From NCBI GenBank assembly GCA_903823025.1, contig CAIJRK010000003.1:80078-144077 (forward strand): 64,000 nt of DNA, written 5' to 3'. Below the pieces are notes generated by a model, which did no database searches, was not told the DNA's origin, and worked only from the letters and a program-made list of their open reading frames with translations. Of the stretch, positions 51,150 through 62,616 are shown in pieces. The DNA is from an uncultured beta proteobacterium (GTDB lineage: Bacteria; Pseudomonadota; Gammaproteobacteria; Burkholderiales; Burkholderiaceae_C). The translations under genes and the position numbers were made by a program. Each line of letters begins with the position of its first letter. Position 1 is the first letter of the stretch.

Positions 51150-51824
51150 TTAGTTAGGAATTTTTTCCAGACAGTAACCCAAGCCGCGTACCGTGGCGAT
51201 GCGAATCGGGCCTTTTTCGATTTTCTTGCGCAAGCGGTGGATGTAAACCTCAATCGCGTTATTGCTGACCTCTTCGCCCCATTCGCACAAGCGCTCAACC
51301 AATTGGTCTTTGCTGACCAGGCGACCCGCGCGTTGCAGCAGCACTTCAAGTAAACCCAACTCGCGGGCGGACAATTCCACCATCACGCCATCAATGGTGG
51401 CCACGCGGCCTGACTGGTCATAAATCAGCGGACCGTGTTTGATGGTGCTGCTGGCTGACCCCATGCCGCGCCGACTCAAGGCCCGCACGCGGGCTTCAAG
51501 TTCACTCAGGCTGAAGGGTTTGGCCATGTAATCGTCGGCGCCATAGTCCAGACCTTTCACGCGCTCCTCAACGCTGTCGGCGGCGGTCAAAATCAGCACG
51601 GGCAAGGTAGAACCCCTTGCCCGCAATTTTTTAAGAACCTCCAGCCCATGCATTTTTGGCAGACCCAAATCCAGAATCAGCAAGTCAAATTCGGTGTTGG
51701 TCATGAGGGCAGCATCAGCCTCAGAGCCGCTGGCCACATGGTCCACGGCGGCTCCCGAACTGCGGAGGGTTCGCAGTAAACCGTCCGCCAAGACCTGGTC
51801 GTCTTCTGCAATCAAAATTCGCAT
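51150..51824 (-). CDS. OmpR-family response regulator (TctD/QseB-like)
   Basis: A 224-residue regulator. The receiver domain has acidic pocket EDD (residues 7-9), phospho-acceptor Asp in LLILDLGLPKMHGLEVLKKL (about Asp51), Thr in LILTAAD and Lys in YMAKPFSL. The winged-helix output domain follows (LSARELGLLEVLLQRAGRLV, VEVYIHRLRKKI-like segment, IRIATVRGLGYCLEK). It precedes the kinase gene on the same strand and surely pairs with it. An 1840-type AT-rich leader with a likely promoter lies upstream. Confidence 0.92.
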   Translation of the reverse strand: MRILIAEDDQVLADGLLRTLRSSGAAVDHVASGSEADAALMTNTEFDLLILDLGLPKMHGLEVLKKLRARGSTLPVLILTAADSVEERVKGLDYGADDYMAKPFSLSELEARVRALSRRGMGSASSTIKHGPLIYDQSGRVATIDGVMVELSARELGLLEVLLQRAGRLVSKDQLVERLCEWGEEVSNNAIEVYIHRLRKKIEKGPIRIATVRGLGYCLEKIPN

Positions 51825-51930
51825 AGTTATCTCTTTTTATAAGTGAAGAAAGTGTGGGGGGTGGCCGGTATCTGCTTGCGCGTGATTCTAGGCGCACGGC
51901 ACGCGCCCCACGCTTTTTTGCCGGGCGCTT

Positions 51931-52404
51931 TCAGGCCGCATAGGCCTCCAGCCCAATCGCCACGACGGCGGCAACGTCGCGGCCAACGGCGGCGCGAAGT
52001 TCTTCTTCGGCTTGCGCCACGGCTTGTTGAAAGGCCTGCAGCCAAGCCAGGCCTGCTGGCGTGAATTGAATGCGGCGCGCACGCGCGTCACGCACATCGA
52101 CTTGGCGCGTCACCAAGCCCCAGGCTTCACTTTGTTCCACCAGTTTTCCCATGGCCTGTTTGCTCATGTGGGCGCGTTGGGCGAGATCGGTCAGGCGCGA
52201 GCCTTCCAGCGCCAAATGGCGCGTGATGTGAAGGTGTGACGCGCTCAAATGACCGCGTGCCGCTAGGTTGGATAGGGCCAGCGGTACGTCTTCATTACGG
52301 GCCATCAAGGTCAGCACGCGCGCGTCAAACCGCTGCAAGGCCGAGGCCATCCAGTAGCCCAAATGGGTTTGCCGCCAGCCATCATTTAAGGAAGGATAAA
52401 TCAT
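51931..52404 (-). CDS. MarR-family transcriptional regulator
   Basis: A 157-residue winged-helix regulator from the ATG at 52404 (MIYPSLNDGWRQTHLGYWMA). MarR marks are LAARGHLSASHLHITRHLAL, LTDLAQRAHMSKQAMGKLVE (recognition helix) and VTRQVDVRDARARRIQFTPA (wing). It is divergent from recA. In the shared region, GTAAAC (52414) and GTTTAC (52439) form an inverted pair that may be its own operator. The ligand and targets are unknown. Confidence 0.85.
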   Translation of the reverse strand: MIYPSLNDGWRQTHLGYWMASALQRFDARVLTLMARNEDVPLALSNLAARGHLSASHLHITRHLALEGSRLTDLAQRAHMSKQAMGKLVEQSEAWGLVTRQVDVRDARARRIQFTPAGLAWLQAFQQAVAQAEEELRAAVGRDVAAVVAIGLEAYAA

Positions 52405-52545
52405 TTGTAAATAGTAAACCAAATTGACTAAAAAAACTGTTTACAGATTTAAACAACACAAGATAAACTACCTTTCAAGCATCCAGTCTGACGCAGAGGC
52501 TAGGGATGTATTCGGTTTAAGCCATTGATATTCAAGGAGATTTTT

Positions 52546-53649
52546 ATGAACCTGCCCGTTAAAACCCCAACTCCCATTAACGCTGAAAAAGCCAAAGCTT
52601 TGCAGGTTGCTTTGGCTCAAATTGAAAAACAATTTGGCAAAGGCACCATCATGCGTCTGGGCGAAGGCGAGGTCATTGAAGACATTCAAGTGGTGTCCAC
52701 CGGCTCGCTGGGACTCGATATTGCGCTAGGCGTTGGCGGCTTGCCACGCGGTCGTGTGGTTGAAATTTATGGCCCGGAATCGTCCGGCAAAACCACGTTG
52801 ACGTTGCAAGTGATTGCCGAGATGCAAAAAATTGGCGGTCAGTGCGCGTTTATCGACGCCGAGCACGCGCTGGACATTCAATATGCGCAAAATCTGGGCG
52901 TCAACCTGCAGGATTTGCTGATCAGCCAGCCCGATACCGGCGAGCAGGCGCTGGAAATTGTGGACAGTCTGGTGCGCTCCGGTGCCGTTGATTTGATCGT
53001 GGTGGACTCGGTCGCCGCCTTGACCCCCAAAGCTGAACTGGAAGGCGAAATGGGCGACTCGTTGCCTGGTTTGCAAGCCCGCTTGATGAGTCAAGCCCTG
53101 CGCAAGCTCACCGCGCACATCAAAAAGACCAATTGTATGGTGGTTTTCATCAACCAGATTCGCATGAAGATTGGTGTCATGTTTGGCTCCCCCGAGACGA
53201 CGACCGGCGGTAATGCGCTGAAGTTTTATGCCTCGGTGCGACTCGATATTCGCCGCATTGGCACCATCAAAAAAGGCGACGAGGCGATTGGCAATGAAAC
53301 CCGCGTCAAGGTGGTTAAAAACAAAGTGGCGCCGCCCTTTAAAACGGCTGAGTTCGATATTTTGTTTGGCGAAGGCATCAGCCGCCACGGTGAAATCATT
53401 GACATGGGCGTGACGGCCAACATCATCGACAAATCGGGCGCCTGGTATGCCTACAACGGCGAAAAAATCGGGCAGGGCCGCGATAACGCGCGGGAGTTTT
53501 TGCGTGAAAATGCCACCTTGTCGCTGGAGATTGAAAACAAAGTGCGTTTGTCGTTGGGCATTCCGTTGCTAGCCGGTGCGCCAGAGCCGGAAGTCAAGCC
53601 CAAAGCGTCCGGCAAAAAAGCGGCTGCTGTCCCGATTCTGGCCGCTTAA
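52546..53649 (+). CDS. recA: Recombinase RecA
   Basis: Homologous recombination and SOS co-protease, 367 residues. The ATG at 52546 has a strong ribosome site (CAAGGAGA). Marks are [12 protein letters not shown], Walker A GPESSGKT at 76-83, [11 protein letters not shown], the L1 loop [40 protein letters not shown] and [19 protein letters not shown]. Its activity would be the trigger for cleavage of both host LexA and the cargo LexA-like repressor. I saw no clear LexA box upstream. Confidence 0.98.
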   Translation: MNLPVKTPTPINAEKAKALQVALAQIEKQFGKGTIMRLGEGEVIEDIQVVSTGSLGLDIALGVGGLPRGRVVEIYGPESSGKTTLTLQVIAEMQKIGGQCAFIDAEHALDIQYAQNLGVNLQDLLISQPDTGEQALEIVDSLVRSGAVDLIVVDSVAALTPKAELEGEMGDSLPGLQARLMSQALRKLTAHIKKTNCMVVFINQIRMKIGVMFGSPETTTGGNALKFYASVRLDIRRIGTIKKGDEAIGNETRVKVVKNKVAPPFKTAEFDILFGEGISRHGEIIDMGVTANIIDKSGAWYAYNGEKIGQGRDNAREFLRENATLSLEIENKVRLSLGIPLLAGAPEPEVKPKASGKKAAAVPILAA

Positions 53650-53674
53650 CGCGCGCGCCCGCCATTCGCCGCTT

Positions 53675-54133
53675 ATGTCGTTTGTCAAACCTTCACTGAA
53701 AGGCCGGGCCTTGCGCTTGCTCAGTGGGCGCGAGTATTCGCGGGCTGAACTGGTGCGCAAGCTTCACAGCTTTGAAGAAGAGTCCGGCGCGCTCGCTTTG
53801 GTGCTGGACGAGCTGCAAGCCAAAGACTTCATCAACGAACAGCGGGTGATTGAATCGGTGGTGCACCGCCGGGCGGCCAAGTTGGGCACGGCGCGTATCA
53901 AGCAAGAACTGCAAGCTAAAGGCCTGAACCCCGAGGCCGTAACCGAGGCCTTGACCGATTTAAAAGCCACTGAGCGTGAGCGCGCACAGGAGGTCTGGCG
54001 CAAAAAGTTTGGTGCGCCACCCGTGGACGCCCAAACCGCCGCCAAACAGATGCGGTTTCTGGCATCGCGCGGGTTTGGCGCTGACGTGATCCGACGCGTG
54101 GTTTCAGGCAAACTTGATGATTATTCGTGTTGA
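53675..54133 (+). CDS. recX: Regulatory protein RecX
   Basis: A 152-residue RecX, which limits RecA filament growth. Start at 53675 (MSFVKPSLKGRALRLLSGRE), 25 bp after recA. Three helical repeats are visible: REYSRAELVRKLHSFEEES, FINEQRVIESVVHRRAAKLG, GTARIKQELQAKGL and the last RFLASRGFGADVIRRVVSG. It is in the usual recA-recX operon. Confidence 0.93.
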   Translation: MSFVKPSLKGRALRLLSGREYSRAELVRKLHSFEEESGALALVLDELQAKDFINEQRVIESVVHRRAAKLGTARIKQELQAKGLNPEAVTEALTDLKATERERAQEVWRKKFGAPPVDAQTAAKQMRFLASRGFGADVIRRVVSGKLDDYSC

Positions 54134-54136
54134 TCT

Positions 54137-54155
54137 GCGATTTAGAATCGCTTTT
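54137..54155 (+). terminator. Probable terminator of recA-recX
   Basis: Stem GCGATT / AATCGC with loop TAG followed by TTTT, immediately after the recX stop. The stem is short (6 bp). Confidence 0.45.
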
Positions 54156-54274
54156 CGCGCGTCCGTTTCGTGCGTCGTCAGCGGTTCGCACTGTCCGCAT
54201 CCGCCGCGTTTGCCAATCAGCTTAACTGCGTTCGAGCTTTCCCTTCTCAACCACATGAAAGATGGCGTTTTCTC

Positions 54275-55603
54275 ATGGTTATGACTTACGAACTTTGGAT
54301 CAAAGACACCGCCTCATTTGGCAGACCACGGAGCAAAGAACTTAAAGCAGTCGATAACGCGTTGAATGCCTACAAAAAGGCGGAGCTAGAGTCAACAGGC
54401 TCAATTTTGAATGAGAAAAAGGCATTGCAGCAAGCAATGGCGACCTGGAAAATTGCCCAGCAAACCAAGGGGCAGGATTGGAAAAAGAGCATACGAAACA
54501 AGAACCGGGCGGTCGAAAAGCTGGATGGTGAACTCGGACATGTGATGGTCGGCGCCGGTGGGCTTAACCATCGCGGTGAGTCAATGATCGACGCCCGGGA
54601 ACTCCTGGCACTCAAAATCGTCTCGGAGGCGATCAAGCAGAACACGCGGTTGATGTTCTCGGGTCAGACTCTCAGCGTGAGAAATTCCAAAGGTCTGGCC
54701 GATTTGAATGGCGTGCGCACCGCGCTGGATACGTTCAAGGTGGCCGCCAAAGACATCAAGAACGCGGCGACAGGGATGGGGGTCGCATCGCCAAACCTCA
54801 ACTTGGAGCTTCAAAAGTTGCTGGCGAGTTTGTTTGGAGAAGCGAGCGCGAATGAAGCGCGGGCTGCACTGGGTCCCGTTTTTTCCGAGTTTTTGACAAG
54901 TGTCACGCCGTTTGTGGGCGCGCTCAGCTCGGGCGCGAAAGCCATCAGTAATTGGGGCCGTGCAGCCAAGACGCTCTACGATAAAAGTGGCATGAAAGAC
55001 GCTGCCGGGTCATTTGCGCCAGGGGACCCGGCTGCCGCATTTGACGCCGTGCTCCAGATCATGACGCGCGAAATGAACATGTACGCCACCACGGCTTCAG
55101 TTCACACGGTGGGCGCCACCGCGAAGGCGGCGTTCACGGTGGTCGATTTTGGTACGTTGAGCACAACGTTAATAGGCGCGGCGGAGAGTCTGGCGTTAGT
55201 TGTGCAAAAAATCTACTTGTTCGCTCGCGACTGGAATGAAATGAAGGCCGTGAATACGCTGCTAACTGCGTCAGCAATTGACTTGACCTTGTTCAAGACT
55301 TGTCCGTTGCTGGGTTGCTATCTGATCGCCAATTCAGACACCAGCGCAGTTATCAACATGGCAGTCGCGGATTACGGCAAGACGAACTGGCAACTGGACG
55401 TTGAAACAATGGTCAAGAAGGCAAAGCCCGTGTTTGAAAAAGCGCGTAGCGTCATTCAGGCGTCCCGCTATGAAATCGTGGGGATGCGCGGGATGAAAGG
55501 ATCGGCTATTAACCGCACAGCAAAAACGCTGGGTCTTCCAACAGGAAAACTCAGCGGCTTTGTGGCTGACATAGCGAAGAAAGTTGATGCGATAGCGCGC
55601 TGA
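54275..55603 (+). CDS. Hypothetical protein
   Basis: From the ATG at 54275 (MVMTYELWIKDTASFGRPRS) a 442-residue protein with helical, Lys/Ala-rich N-terminus and hydrophobic helices near the middle and end (AAFTVVDFGTLSTTLIGAAE, LFKTCPLLGCYLIANSDTSA). I do not recognise a family. Its place between recX and argC is unusual for the conserved recA-recX-sucCD order, so it may be a later insertion. It could be an effector-like or toxin-like protein, but that is a guess. Confidence 0.6.
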   Translation: MVMTYELWIKDTASFGRPRSKELKAVDNALNAYKKAELESTGSILNEKKALQQAMATWKIAQQTKGQDWKKSIRNKNRAVEKLDGELGHVMVGAGGLNHRGESMIDARELLALKIVSEAIKQNTRLMFSGQTLSVRNSKGLADLNGVRTALDTFKVAAKDIKNAATGMGVASPNLNLELQKLLASLFGEASANEARAALGPVFSEFLTSVTPFVGALSSGAKAISNWGRAAKTLYDKSGMKDAAGSFAPGDPAAAFDAVLQIMTREMNMYATTASVHTVGATAKAAFTVVDFGTLSTTLIGAAESLALVVQKIYLFARDWNEMKAVNTLLTASAIDLTLFKTCPLLGCYLIANSDTSAVINMAVADYGKTNWQLDVETMVKKAKPVFEKARSVIQASRYEIVGMRGMKGSAINRTAKTLGLPTGKLSGFVADIAKKVDAIAR

Positions 55604-55605
55604 AG

Positions 55606-56541
55606 TTAAAGCCCCAACATGAGTTTCATGTTTTGCACGGCGGCCCCGCTGGCGCCTTTACCCAAGTTATCAAGCCGGGCCACCAGCACTGCATGGCGAA
55701 AGCCATCGTCGGCGTCTTGATTGGCAAACACGCGCAGTTCCATTTGGTTGGTGTCCACCAGCGCCAGTGCATCCAATTTGTTGTCAGGGGTGGCGGGCAT
55801 CACGCTGACGTAGTTGCAGCCCGCGTAGTGTTTTGCCAGCGCTTCATGTAAGTCTTGCGCGCTGGGCTGCCCCGGCAAAAGATCAAGATGCAGCGGCAAT
55901 TGCACCAACATGCCTTGTTTGAAGTTACCCACCGAAGGCGTGAACACGGGGCGACGCAGCAAGCCTGAATAACGGATGATTTCAGACAGATGTTTGTGCT
56001 TCAGTCCTAAAGCGTACAACTCAAAAGCGGGTGCTTCGCCTTTTTCGTAGGCCTCAATCATGGGCCGTCCGCCCCCCGAATAACCGCTGACGCCGAACAA
56101 GGTCAACGGCGAATCTTTGGGAATCAAGCCTGCATCCACCAAGGGCCGAATCAGCGCAATCGCGCCTGTGGCATAGCAGCCCGGATTGGCCACACGCCGG
56201 GCTTGCGCGACCTGGGTGGCGTGACCGGCTACCAGTTCCGGAAAACCAAACACCCAGCCGGGCGCGGTGCGGTGAGCGGTGGAGGCATCAATAATTTTGG
56301 GGCCGGGCTGGCCGGTTAATCGCGCCGTCTCGTCGATCATGGCGACGGATTCAATCGCTGCTTCGTCGTGCAGGCAAAGCACGACCAAATCTACTTGGGC
56401 CATCAAGGCCTGCTTGGCGCTCGCGTCTTTGCGCAACTCGGGCGTAATGCTAACCAGTTCGATGTCAGGCATCGCTTGCAGGCGATCCCGAATTTGGAGG
56501 CCGGTGGTGCCGGCTTCGCCGTCAATAAAAATCTTGTGCAT
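55606..56541 (-). CDS. argC: N-acetyl-gamma-glutamyl-phosphate reductase (type 2)
   Basis: Arginine biosynthesis enzyme reducing N-acetylglutamyl phosphate with NADPH. Start placed at 56541 ([20 protein letters not shown]), where the nucleotide-binding loop [10 protein letters not shown] begins the protein. The active-site Cys is in [20 protein letters not shown], with [14 protein letters not shown] downstream. At 311 residues it is the short type 2 form. It converges with the hypothetical gene (2-bp gap) and is divergent from sucC. Confidence 0.93.
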   Translation of the reverse strand: MHKIFIDGEAGTTGLQIRDRLQAMPDIELVSITPELRKDASAKQALMAQVDLVVLCLHDEAAIESVAMIDETARLTGQPGPKIIDASTAHRTAPGWVFGFPELVAGHATQVAQARRVANPGCYATGAIALIRPLVDAGLIPKDSPLTLFGVSGYSGGGRPMIEAYEKGEAPAFELYALGLKHKHLSEIIRYSGLLRRPVFTPSVGNFKQGMLVQLPLHLDLLPGQPSAQDLHEALAKHYAGCNYVSVMPATPDNKLDALALVDTNQMELRVFANQDADDGFRHAVLVARLDNLGKGASGAAVQNMKLMLGL

Positions 56542-56702
56542 GGTGAATCTCGGTCGGATTGTCGGAAGGCACCTTGTAAGGCTGGGTAAAGTTTGGTGCG
56601 TTGGCGCATGATACATTCGACAGCTGCATAGTCCAGTGCCTGCCGCCCGGCTTACAAGCAGGCGGTTGGATCAAAAACTACCCACTCCCGAGAGAGTCCC
56701 CC

Positions 56703-57872
<1,170 letters not shown>

Positions 57873-57881
57873 GGAATAAAA

Positions 57882-58775
57882 ATGTCCATTCTCATCAATA
57901 AAGACACCAAGGTCATCACCCAAGGTATTACCGGCAAGACCGGTCAATTCCACACTGAAAAGTGCCAAGAATATGCCAACGGTAAAGAATGTTTTGTCGC
58001 GGGTGTGAACCCTAAAAAAGCGGGCGAATCCATTTTTGGTATCCCGATTTTTGCCTCCGTCAAGGAAGCTGCCAAAGACACCGGCGCCACCGTGTCCGTC
58101 ATTTACGTGCCACCAGCTGGCGCCGCCGCCGCGATCTGGGAAGCCGTTGAGGCCGATCTGGATCTGGCGATTTGCATCACCGAAGGCATCCCGGTTCGTG
58201 ACATGCTCGAACTGCGCAACAGAATGCGCGCCAAGGAAGCCGCTGGCGGCAAGAAAACCCTGCTGTTAGGCCCTAACTGCCCCGGTTTGATCACGCCTGA
58301 CGAAATCAAAATCGGCATCATGCCTGCGCACATTCACCGCAAAGGTCGCATTGGTGTGGTGAGCCGTTCCGGCACGCTGACCTATGAAGCTGTGGCGCAA
58401 TTGACCGAAATCGGTCTGGGCCAGTCCAGCGCGGTCGGCATTGGTGGCGACCCCATCAATGGCTTGAAGCACATCGACATCATGCGCGCCTTCAATGACG
58501 ATCCTGATACCGACGCCGTCATCATGATTGGCGAAATCGGCGGTCCGGACGAAGCCGAAGCCGCACGCTGGTGCAAGCTCAACATGAAAAAACCTATCGT
58601 TGGCTTCATCGCTGGCGTGACTGCACCTGCAGGCAAACGCATGGGTCATGCCGGTGCCTTGATCTCGGGTGGCGCGGACACTGCGGATGCCAAGTTGGCG
58701 GTGATGGAAGAGTGTGGTTTCACCATCACGCGCAATCCGTCTGAAATGGCGAAACTGCTCAAAGCCTTGTTGTAA
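57882..58775 (+). CDS. sucD: Succinyl-CoA synthetase, alpha subunit
   Basis: Alpha subunit, carrying CoA and the phosphorylated His. It starts [20 protein letters not shown] (CoA-binding Rossmann loop). Further marks are [38 protein letters not shown] and the phospho-His region [20 protein letters not shown]. 297 residues. The operon with sucC ends at a strong terminator. Confidence 0.97.
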   Translation: MSILINKDTKVITQGITGKTGQFHTEKCQEYANGKECFVAGVNPKKAGESIFGIPIFASVKEAAKDTGATVSVIYVPPAGAAAAIWEAVEADLDLAICITEGIPVRDMLELRNRMRAKEAAGGKKTLLLGPNCPGLITPDEIKIGIMPAHIHRKGRIGVVSRSGTLTYEAVAQLTEIGLGQSSAVGIGGDPINGLKHIDIMRAFNDDPDTDAVIMIGEIGGPDEAEAARWCKLNMKKPIVGFIAGVTAPAGKRMGHAGALISGGADTADAKLAVMEECGFTITRNPSEMAKLLKALL

Positions 58776-58815
58776 ATTGTTTGGCCTGCAAAGGCCAAAA
58801 CAAAGACTTCATTAA

Positions 58816-58853
58816 AGCCGGATTGTCTTGAGGGACAATCCGGCTTTGGTGTT
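58816..58853 (+). terminator. Rho-independent terminator of sucCD
   Basis: Stem AGCCGGATTGTC / GACAATCCGGCT (12 bp, 6-base loop) followed by TTGGTGTTTTT, 40 bp after the sucD stop. The ATG at 58828 used by the ORF track for terC lies in this loop. Confidence 0.85.
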
Positions 58854-58887
58854 TTTAGTGCCAAGTGTTTCTTACAGAAAGAAGACC

Positions 58888-59586
58888 GTGGAAGAATTTC
58901 TCACCGCTCATTTTTGGCTTGCCGTAGGTCAAATCATCATGATTGATGTTTTGTTAGGAGGCGACAACGCTGTGGTTATTGCGTTGGCTTGCCGCCAGTT
59001 GCCAGCGCATTTGCGTCTCAAAGGCATTTTATGGGGTACAGCGGGCGCCATTGTGTTGCGCGTCATCCTGATCGCCTTTGCTTTGACTCTGCTGCAAGTG
59101 CCGTTCTTAAAGCTGGTCGGTGCCGCCTTGTTGCTGTGGATAGGCATCAAATTGCTGGTGCCCGAGGAAGAGGGACACAGCAACATTCAGGGCAGCGACA
59201 AGCTGTGGGCAGCGGTCAAAACGGTGATCATTGCCGACTTGGTGATGAGCATTGACAACGTGATTGCCATTGCAGGCGCCGCCACTGGTGCAGGTTCCCA
59301 GCATCAATTGCCGCTGGTGATTTTTGGTCTTCTGGTGAGCGTGCCCATCATCATTTGGGGCAGTCAATTGGTACTCAAATTGATGGACCGATTTCCGGTC
59401 ATCATCACAGTGGGTGGCATGTTATTGGGCTGGATTGCCGGTACGATGGCTCAAACCGACCCGGCTGTGAAGAACTGGTTGCCGCAGGGGCCGCTGTGGG
59501 GTTACGCCATGGGAGCCACCGGTGCGTTGGGCGTCTTTTTAGTAGGTTCTGTGCTTAAAAAACGTGCAAAACTCTCAGGCGCTTGA
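58888..59586 (+). CDS. TerC-family integral membrane protein
   Basis: A membrane protein of the TerC/Alx superfamily, now linked to manganese export and metal handling. The GTG start at 58888 (VEEFLTAHFWLAVGQIIMID) is chosen because the earlier ATG lies within the sucCD terminator. Marks are IMIDVLLGGDNAVVIALACR and LVMSIDNVIAIAGAATGAG, the two repeated motifs with membrane-buried acids. About seven membrane segments and 232 residues, typical of the short YjbE-type members. Confidence 0.88.
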   Translation: MEEFLTAHFWLAVGQIIMIDVLLGGDNAVVIALACRQLPAHLRLKGILWGTAGAIVLRVILIAFALTLLQVPFLKLVGAALLLWIGIKLLVPEEEGHSNIQGSDKLWAAVKTVIIADLVMSIDNVIAIAGAATGAGSQHQLPLVIFGLLVSVPIIIWGSQLVLKLMDRFPVIITVGGMLLGWIAGTMAQTDPAVKNWLPQGPLWGYAMGATGALGVFLVGSVLKKRAKLSGA

Positions 59587-59623
59587 GATGTTCATCAACC
59601 AGTTTCAAAAATAGGAGGCGGGT

Positions 59624-60226
59624 ATGCCGAAAGTGATTATGTCGATTGACGGTGCTGTAGTTCAGGAGGTCGCCTTAACCAAGGCGCGCATCACTTTGGG
59701 TCGGCGTCCCTACAACGACATCGTGATTGACAACCTGGCGGTTAGTGGGGAACACGCGGTGTTGCATACGGTCGGTGGCGAGGTCTTTCTGGAAGACCTC
59801 AACAGTACCAATGGCTCTTACGTTAACGGCCAGGCGGTCAAGAAACAGTTGCTCCACAACGGGGACAGTATTGATGTGGGCAAAAGCAAAATCACGTTTG
59901 TCGATACGGGAGGTGCGACGGCCCGACTTGCCGAAAAATCAGGAAACTCAGGAGGTTTAGACATTTTTTCGGGGAGTGTCAAGGTTTTGTCAGGCGCTGC
60001 GACAGGCCGCGAGGTCGCCTTGACCAAAGTGGTGACGACACTCGGAAAACCCGGTGTGGCCGTGGTGGCCATCACCCGACGGCACCACGGTTTTTTCATC
60101 CAGCATGTTGAAGGCAAAGGTGACCCAGCGCTCAACGGCGTCGTTATTGGGTCTGATCCGGTGGCTTTGAAAAATGGTGACCTGATTGAATTGGCAGGTA
60201 CTCACATGCAATTTATTCAAACTTAA
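59624..60226 (+). CDS. FHA-domain protein (two FHA-like halves)
   Basis: A 200-residue protein with a clear N-terminal FHA domain (ITLGRRPYNDIVIDNLAVSG, VFLEDLNSTNGSYVNGQAVK) that binds phosphothreonine. A degenerate second FHA-like half follows (VALTKVVTTLGKPGVAVVAI, NGVVIGSDPVALKNGDLIEL). A ribosome site AGGAGG precedes the ATG. It lies 14 bp before the PilB-like ATPase gene and is probably co-transcribed with it. No kinase gene is nearby. Confidence 0.87.
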   Translation: MPKVIMSIDGAVVQEVALTKARITLGRRPYNDIVIDNLAVSGEHAVLHTVGGEVFLEDLNSTNGSYVNGQAVKKQLLHNGDSIDVGKSKITFVDTGGATARLAEKSGNSGGLDIFSGSVKVLSGAATGREVALTKVVTTLGKPGVAVVAITRRHHGFFIQHVEGKGDPALNGVVIGSDPVALKNGDLIELAGTHMQFIQT

Positions 60227-60240
60227 CCGCATCCGATTTA

Positions 60241-62616
60241 ATGAGTGAAACCCTGCAACCTCCCATTGTCAAACGGGGCATGACCTTTGAAGCGTTTTTT
60301 TATAAAAAGCTGCAACAAGTCACTGCCCGCATTCATGCGACTGAAAACATTGAGCAAATCATGGAGGAGGCCAGTCAGGATATTTGCAAACTGTTCAATG
60401 CAGATCGCCTCACCCTTTATCTTGTCAATGAGGATCAGACTTCGATTATTTCCAAAGTCAAGACCGGGCTTAACAGCAGTCGCGACCTCAAGCTACCCAT
60501 TACGCCTCAAAGTCTGGCGGGTTACAGCGCTTTCAGCCGGCAACTGCTCAACCTGTCCGACGTTTATGACGAAGAGGCGCTCAAGCAGATTCATCCGGCC
60601 CTGACTTTTTTGAAAGAGGTGGATAAACGCTCGGGTTATCGCACCCGTCAAATGCTGGTCGCCCCTTTGCTTGACGGTGAGAAAATTTTTGGCGTGCTGC
60701 AGGTGATTAATAACAAGAGCGACCAGCCTTTTGGTGAGCTGGAAGTTGAGGGTGTGGCGCAGTTGTGTAAAACCCTGGTTACCGCCATTCGGCAACGGGG
60801 GCAAAAAGCCGAGAGTGCTGAGGTTGGTTTACGGCGTAAGCCTACCAAATATGATGGTTTGGTCGCCGATGGCGTGATCACGGAGGCCGCGCTTGAGCAA
60901 TGCTGGCAGAGTGCCCGCATTGAAGCCAAGCCCATGGAACACATTTTGCTTGTGAACCATCAAGTACAGACTGTTCAAATGGGAGCCTCGCTGGCGCAGT
61001 TTTTTAATGTGCCCTATGAGCCGTTTAGCCCTGGGCGAATTCGCTCTGAAATGCTGCATGGCGCGCTCAAGCGGGAGTTTGTCATTGAGCAGGGCTGGCT
61101 GCCGCTGGAGGAGTCGCCCGACGGTTTGATCATCATGTGTCTGGACCCGGAGGCGGTGCGTGGCTCGCGCGTAGTGCCACAGATTTTCCCTCGAATTCCC
61201 CACTTTTCTTATCGGGTGACGACGCAGGCTGAATTCACCCATACCCTCAAGCAAATTTTTGGGGTTGAGGTGGAAGGCGGCTCGATTGACGAGTTGTTGG
61301 CCGACATGGACGGCGTGCCTTTTGATGACGGCAGCGACGAGTTGTTGGTGTCGGCGGCGGCGGACAACGAGCTGGTCAAGTTCGTCAACAAAGTCATCAT
61401 TGACGCCTACTACCAAAAGGCCTCTGACATTCATATTGAGCCGATGCCGGGCAAGCTGAAAACCGGCATCCGGTTTCGTGTTGATGGTTCTTTGCAGCCT
61501 TATGTCGAGGTGCCATCGCATTTTCGTCAAGCCATGGTGACGCGCTTGAAAATCATGTGTGACCTTGATATTTCAGAGCGTCGTCGCCCGCAGGATGGCA
61601 AGATCAGTTTCAAAAAATACGGCCCGCTGGACATCGAATTGCGCGTTGCCACCATTCCATCAGCAGGCGGGGTGGAAGACGTGGTGATGCGAATTCTGGC
61701 CGGTGGTGAGCCGATTCCGCTGGACAAGTTGGGCCTGACGCCGCACAACATTGCACGCGTCATCAAAACCATAGAAAAGCCCTATGGCCTGTTCTATGTC
61801 TGCGGACCTACCGGCTCCGGCAAGACCACCACGTTGCACTCCATTCTCAAGCACCTCAATACGCCCGATACCAAAATATGGACCGCTGAAGACCCGGTAG
61901 AAATTACCCAAAAAGGTCTGCGCCAGGTGCAGGTCAACCGCAAAGCCGGTATTGATTTCGCGCTCATCATGCGCGCTTTTTTGCGGGCCGATCCTGACAT
62001 TATCATGGTCGGGGAATCGCGTGACAAAGAAACGGTGGCCATGGGTGTGGAGGCTTCGCTCACGGGTCATTTGGTGTTCTCGACTCTGCACACCAATTCG
62101 GCACCCGAGTCCATCACGCGCTTGCTCGATATGGGCATGGATCCCTTTAATTTTGCCGATGCGCTGTTGGGAATTCTGGCGCAACGACTGGCTAAAAAAC
62201 TGTGCGACTGCAAAGAATCGTATGTACCAGATGCGCAAGAGCTGCGCCGATTTGCCGTCGAATATGCCGATGAACTGAGGCACTCTGCCGTCTGGCTGGC
62301 CGACTATGAAGGGGAAATCCAAAAGCTGATTGAAAGCTGGCACCAGCTTTACGACGTGGAGGGTCAGCTCCATTTTTATCAGCACGCAGGGTGTGACAAG
62401 TGCCAACAAACCGGCTACAAAGGCCGCGTGGGTTTGCACGAGTTGCTGATCGCCACAGAGGACATCAAGAAGCTGATTCAGGAACGCGCCCGCGTCGCCG
62501 AGATATTTTCGGCGTCGGTGGAGGGCGGAATGCGCACCCTGAAGATGGACGGCATGGAGAAAGTCATGATGGGCTTGACGGACATCAAAATGGTTAGACA
62601 AGTTTGCATTAAATAA
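60241..62616 (+). CDS. GAF-domain fused PilB/GspE-type ATPase
   Basis: A 791-residue type II/IV secretion ATPase with an extra sensor. Residues 30-185 form a GAF domain (MEEASQDICKLFNADRLTLY, LVAPLLDGEKIFGVLQVINN). A MshEN/GspE N-terminal-like domain follows (about 205-350). The ATPase core has IHIEPMPGKLKTGIRFRVDG, Walker A GPTGSGKTTT near 523, RAFLRADPDIIMVGESRDKE (Walker B) and THTNS-type LVFSTLHTNSAPESITRL. A zinc site (LCDCKES, CDKCQQTGYKGR) is present. It may power assembly of a pilus made from the downstream pilin, regulated by a small molecule via GAF. Confidence 0.87.
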   Translation: MSETLQPPIVKRGMTFEAFFYKKLQQVTARIHATENIEQIMEEASQDICKLFNADRLTLYLVNEDQTSIISKVKTGLNSSRDLKLPITPQSLAGYSAFSRQLLNLSDVYDEEALKQIHPALTFLKEVDKRSGYRTRQMLVAPLLDGEKIFGVLQVINNKSDQPFGELEVEGVAQLCKTLVTAIRQRGQKAESAEVGLRRKPTKYDGLVADGVITEAALEQCWQSARIEAKPMEHILLVNHQVQTVQMGASLAQFFNVPYEPFSPGRIRSEMLHGALKREFVIEQGWLPLEESPDGLIIMCLDPEAVRGSRVVPQIFPRIPHFSYRVTTQAEFTHTLKQIFGVEVEGGSIDELLADMDGVPFDDGSDELLVSAAADNELVKFVNKVIIDAYYQKASDIHIEPMPGKLKTGIRFRVDGSLQPYVEVPSHFRQAMVTRLKIMCDLDISERRRPQDGKISFKKYGPLDIELRVATIPSAGGVEDVVMRILAGGEPIPLDKLGLTPHNIARVIKTIEKPYGLFYVCGPTGSGKTTTLHSILKHLNTPDTKIWTAEDPVEITQKGLRQVQVNRKAGIDFALIMRAFLRADPDIIMVGESRDKETVAMGVEASLTGHLVFSTLHTNSAPESITRLLDMGMDPFNFADALLGILAQRLAKKLCDCKESYVPDAQELRRFAVEYADELRHSAVWLADYEGEIQKLIESWHQLYDVEGQLHFYQHAGCDKCQQTGYKGRVGLHELLIATEDIKKLIQERARVAEIFSASVEGGMRTLKMDGMEKVMMGLTDIKMVRQVCIK

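Noticed and set aside
52405-52545. LexA box in front of recA
   Set aside because: CTGTTTACAG is present but too short for CTG(N)10CAG; no convincing SOS box was found.
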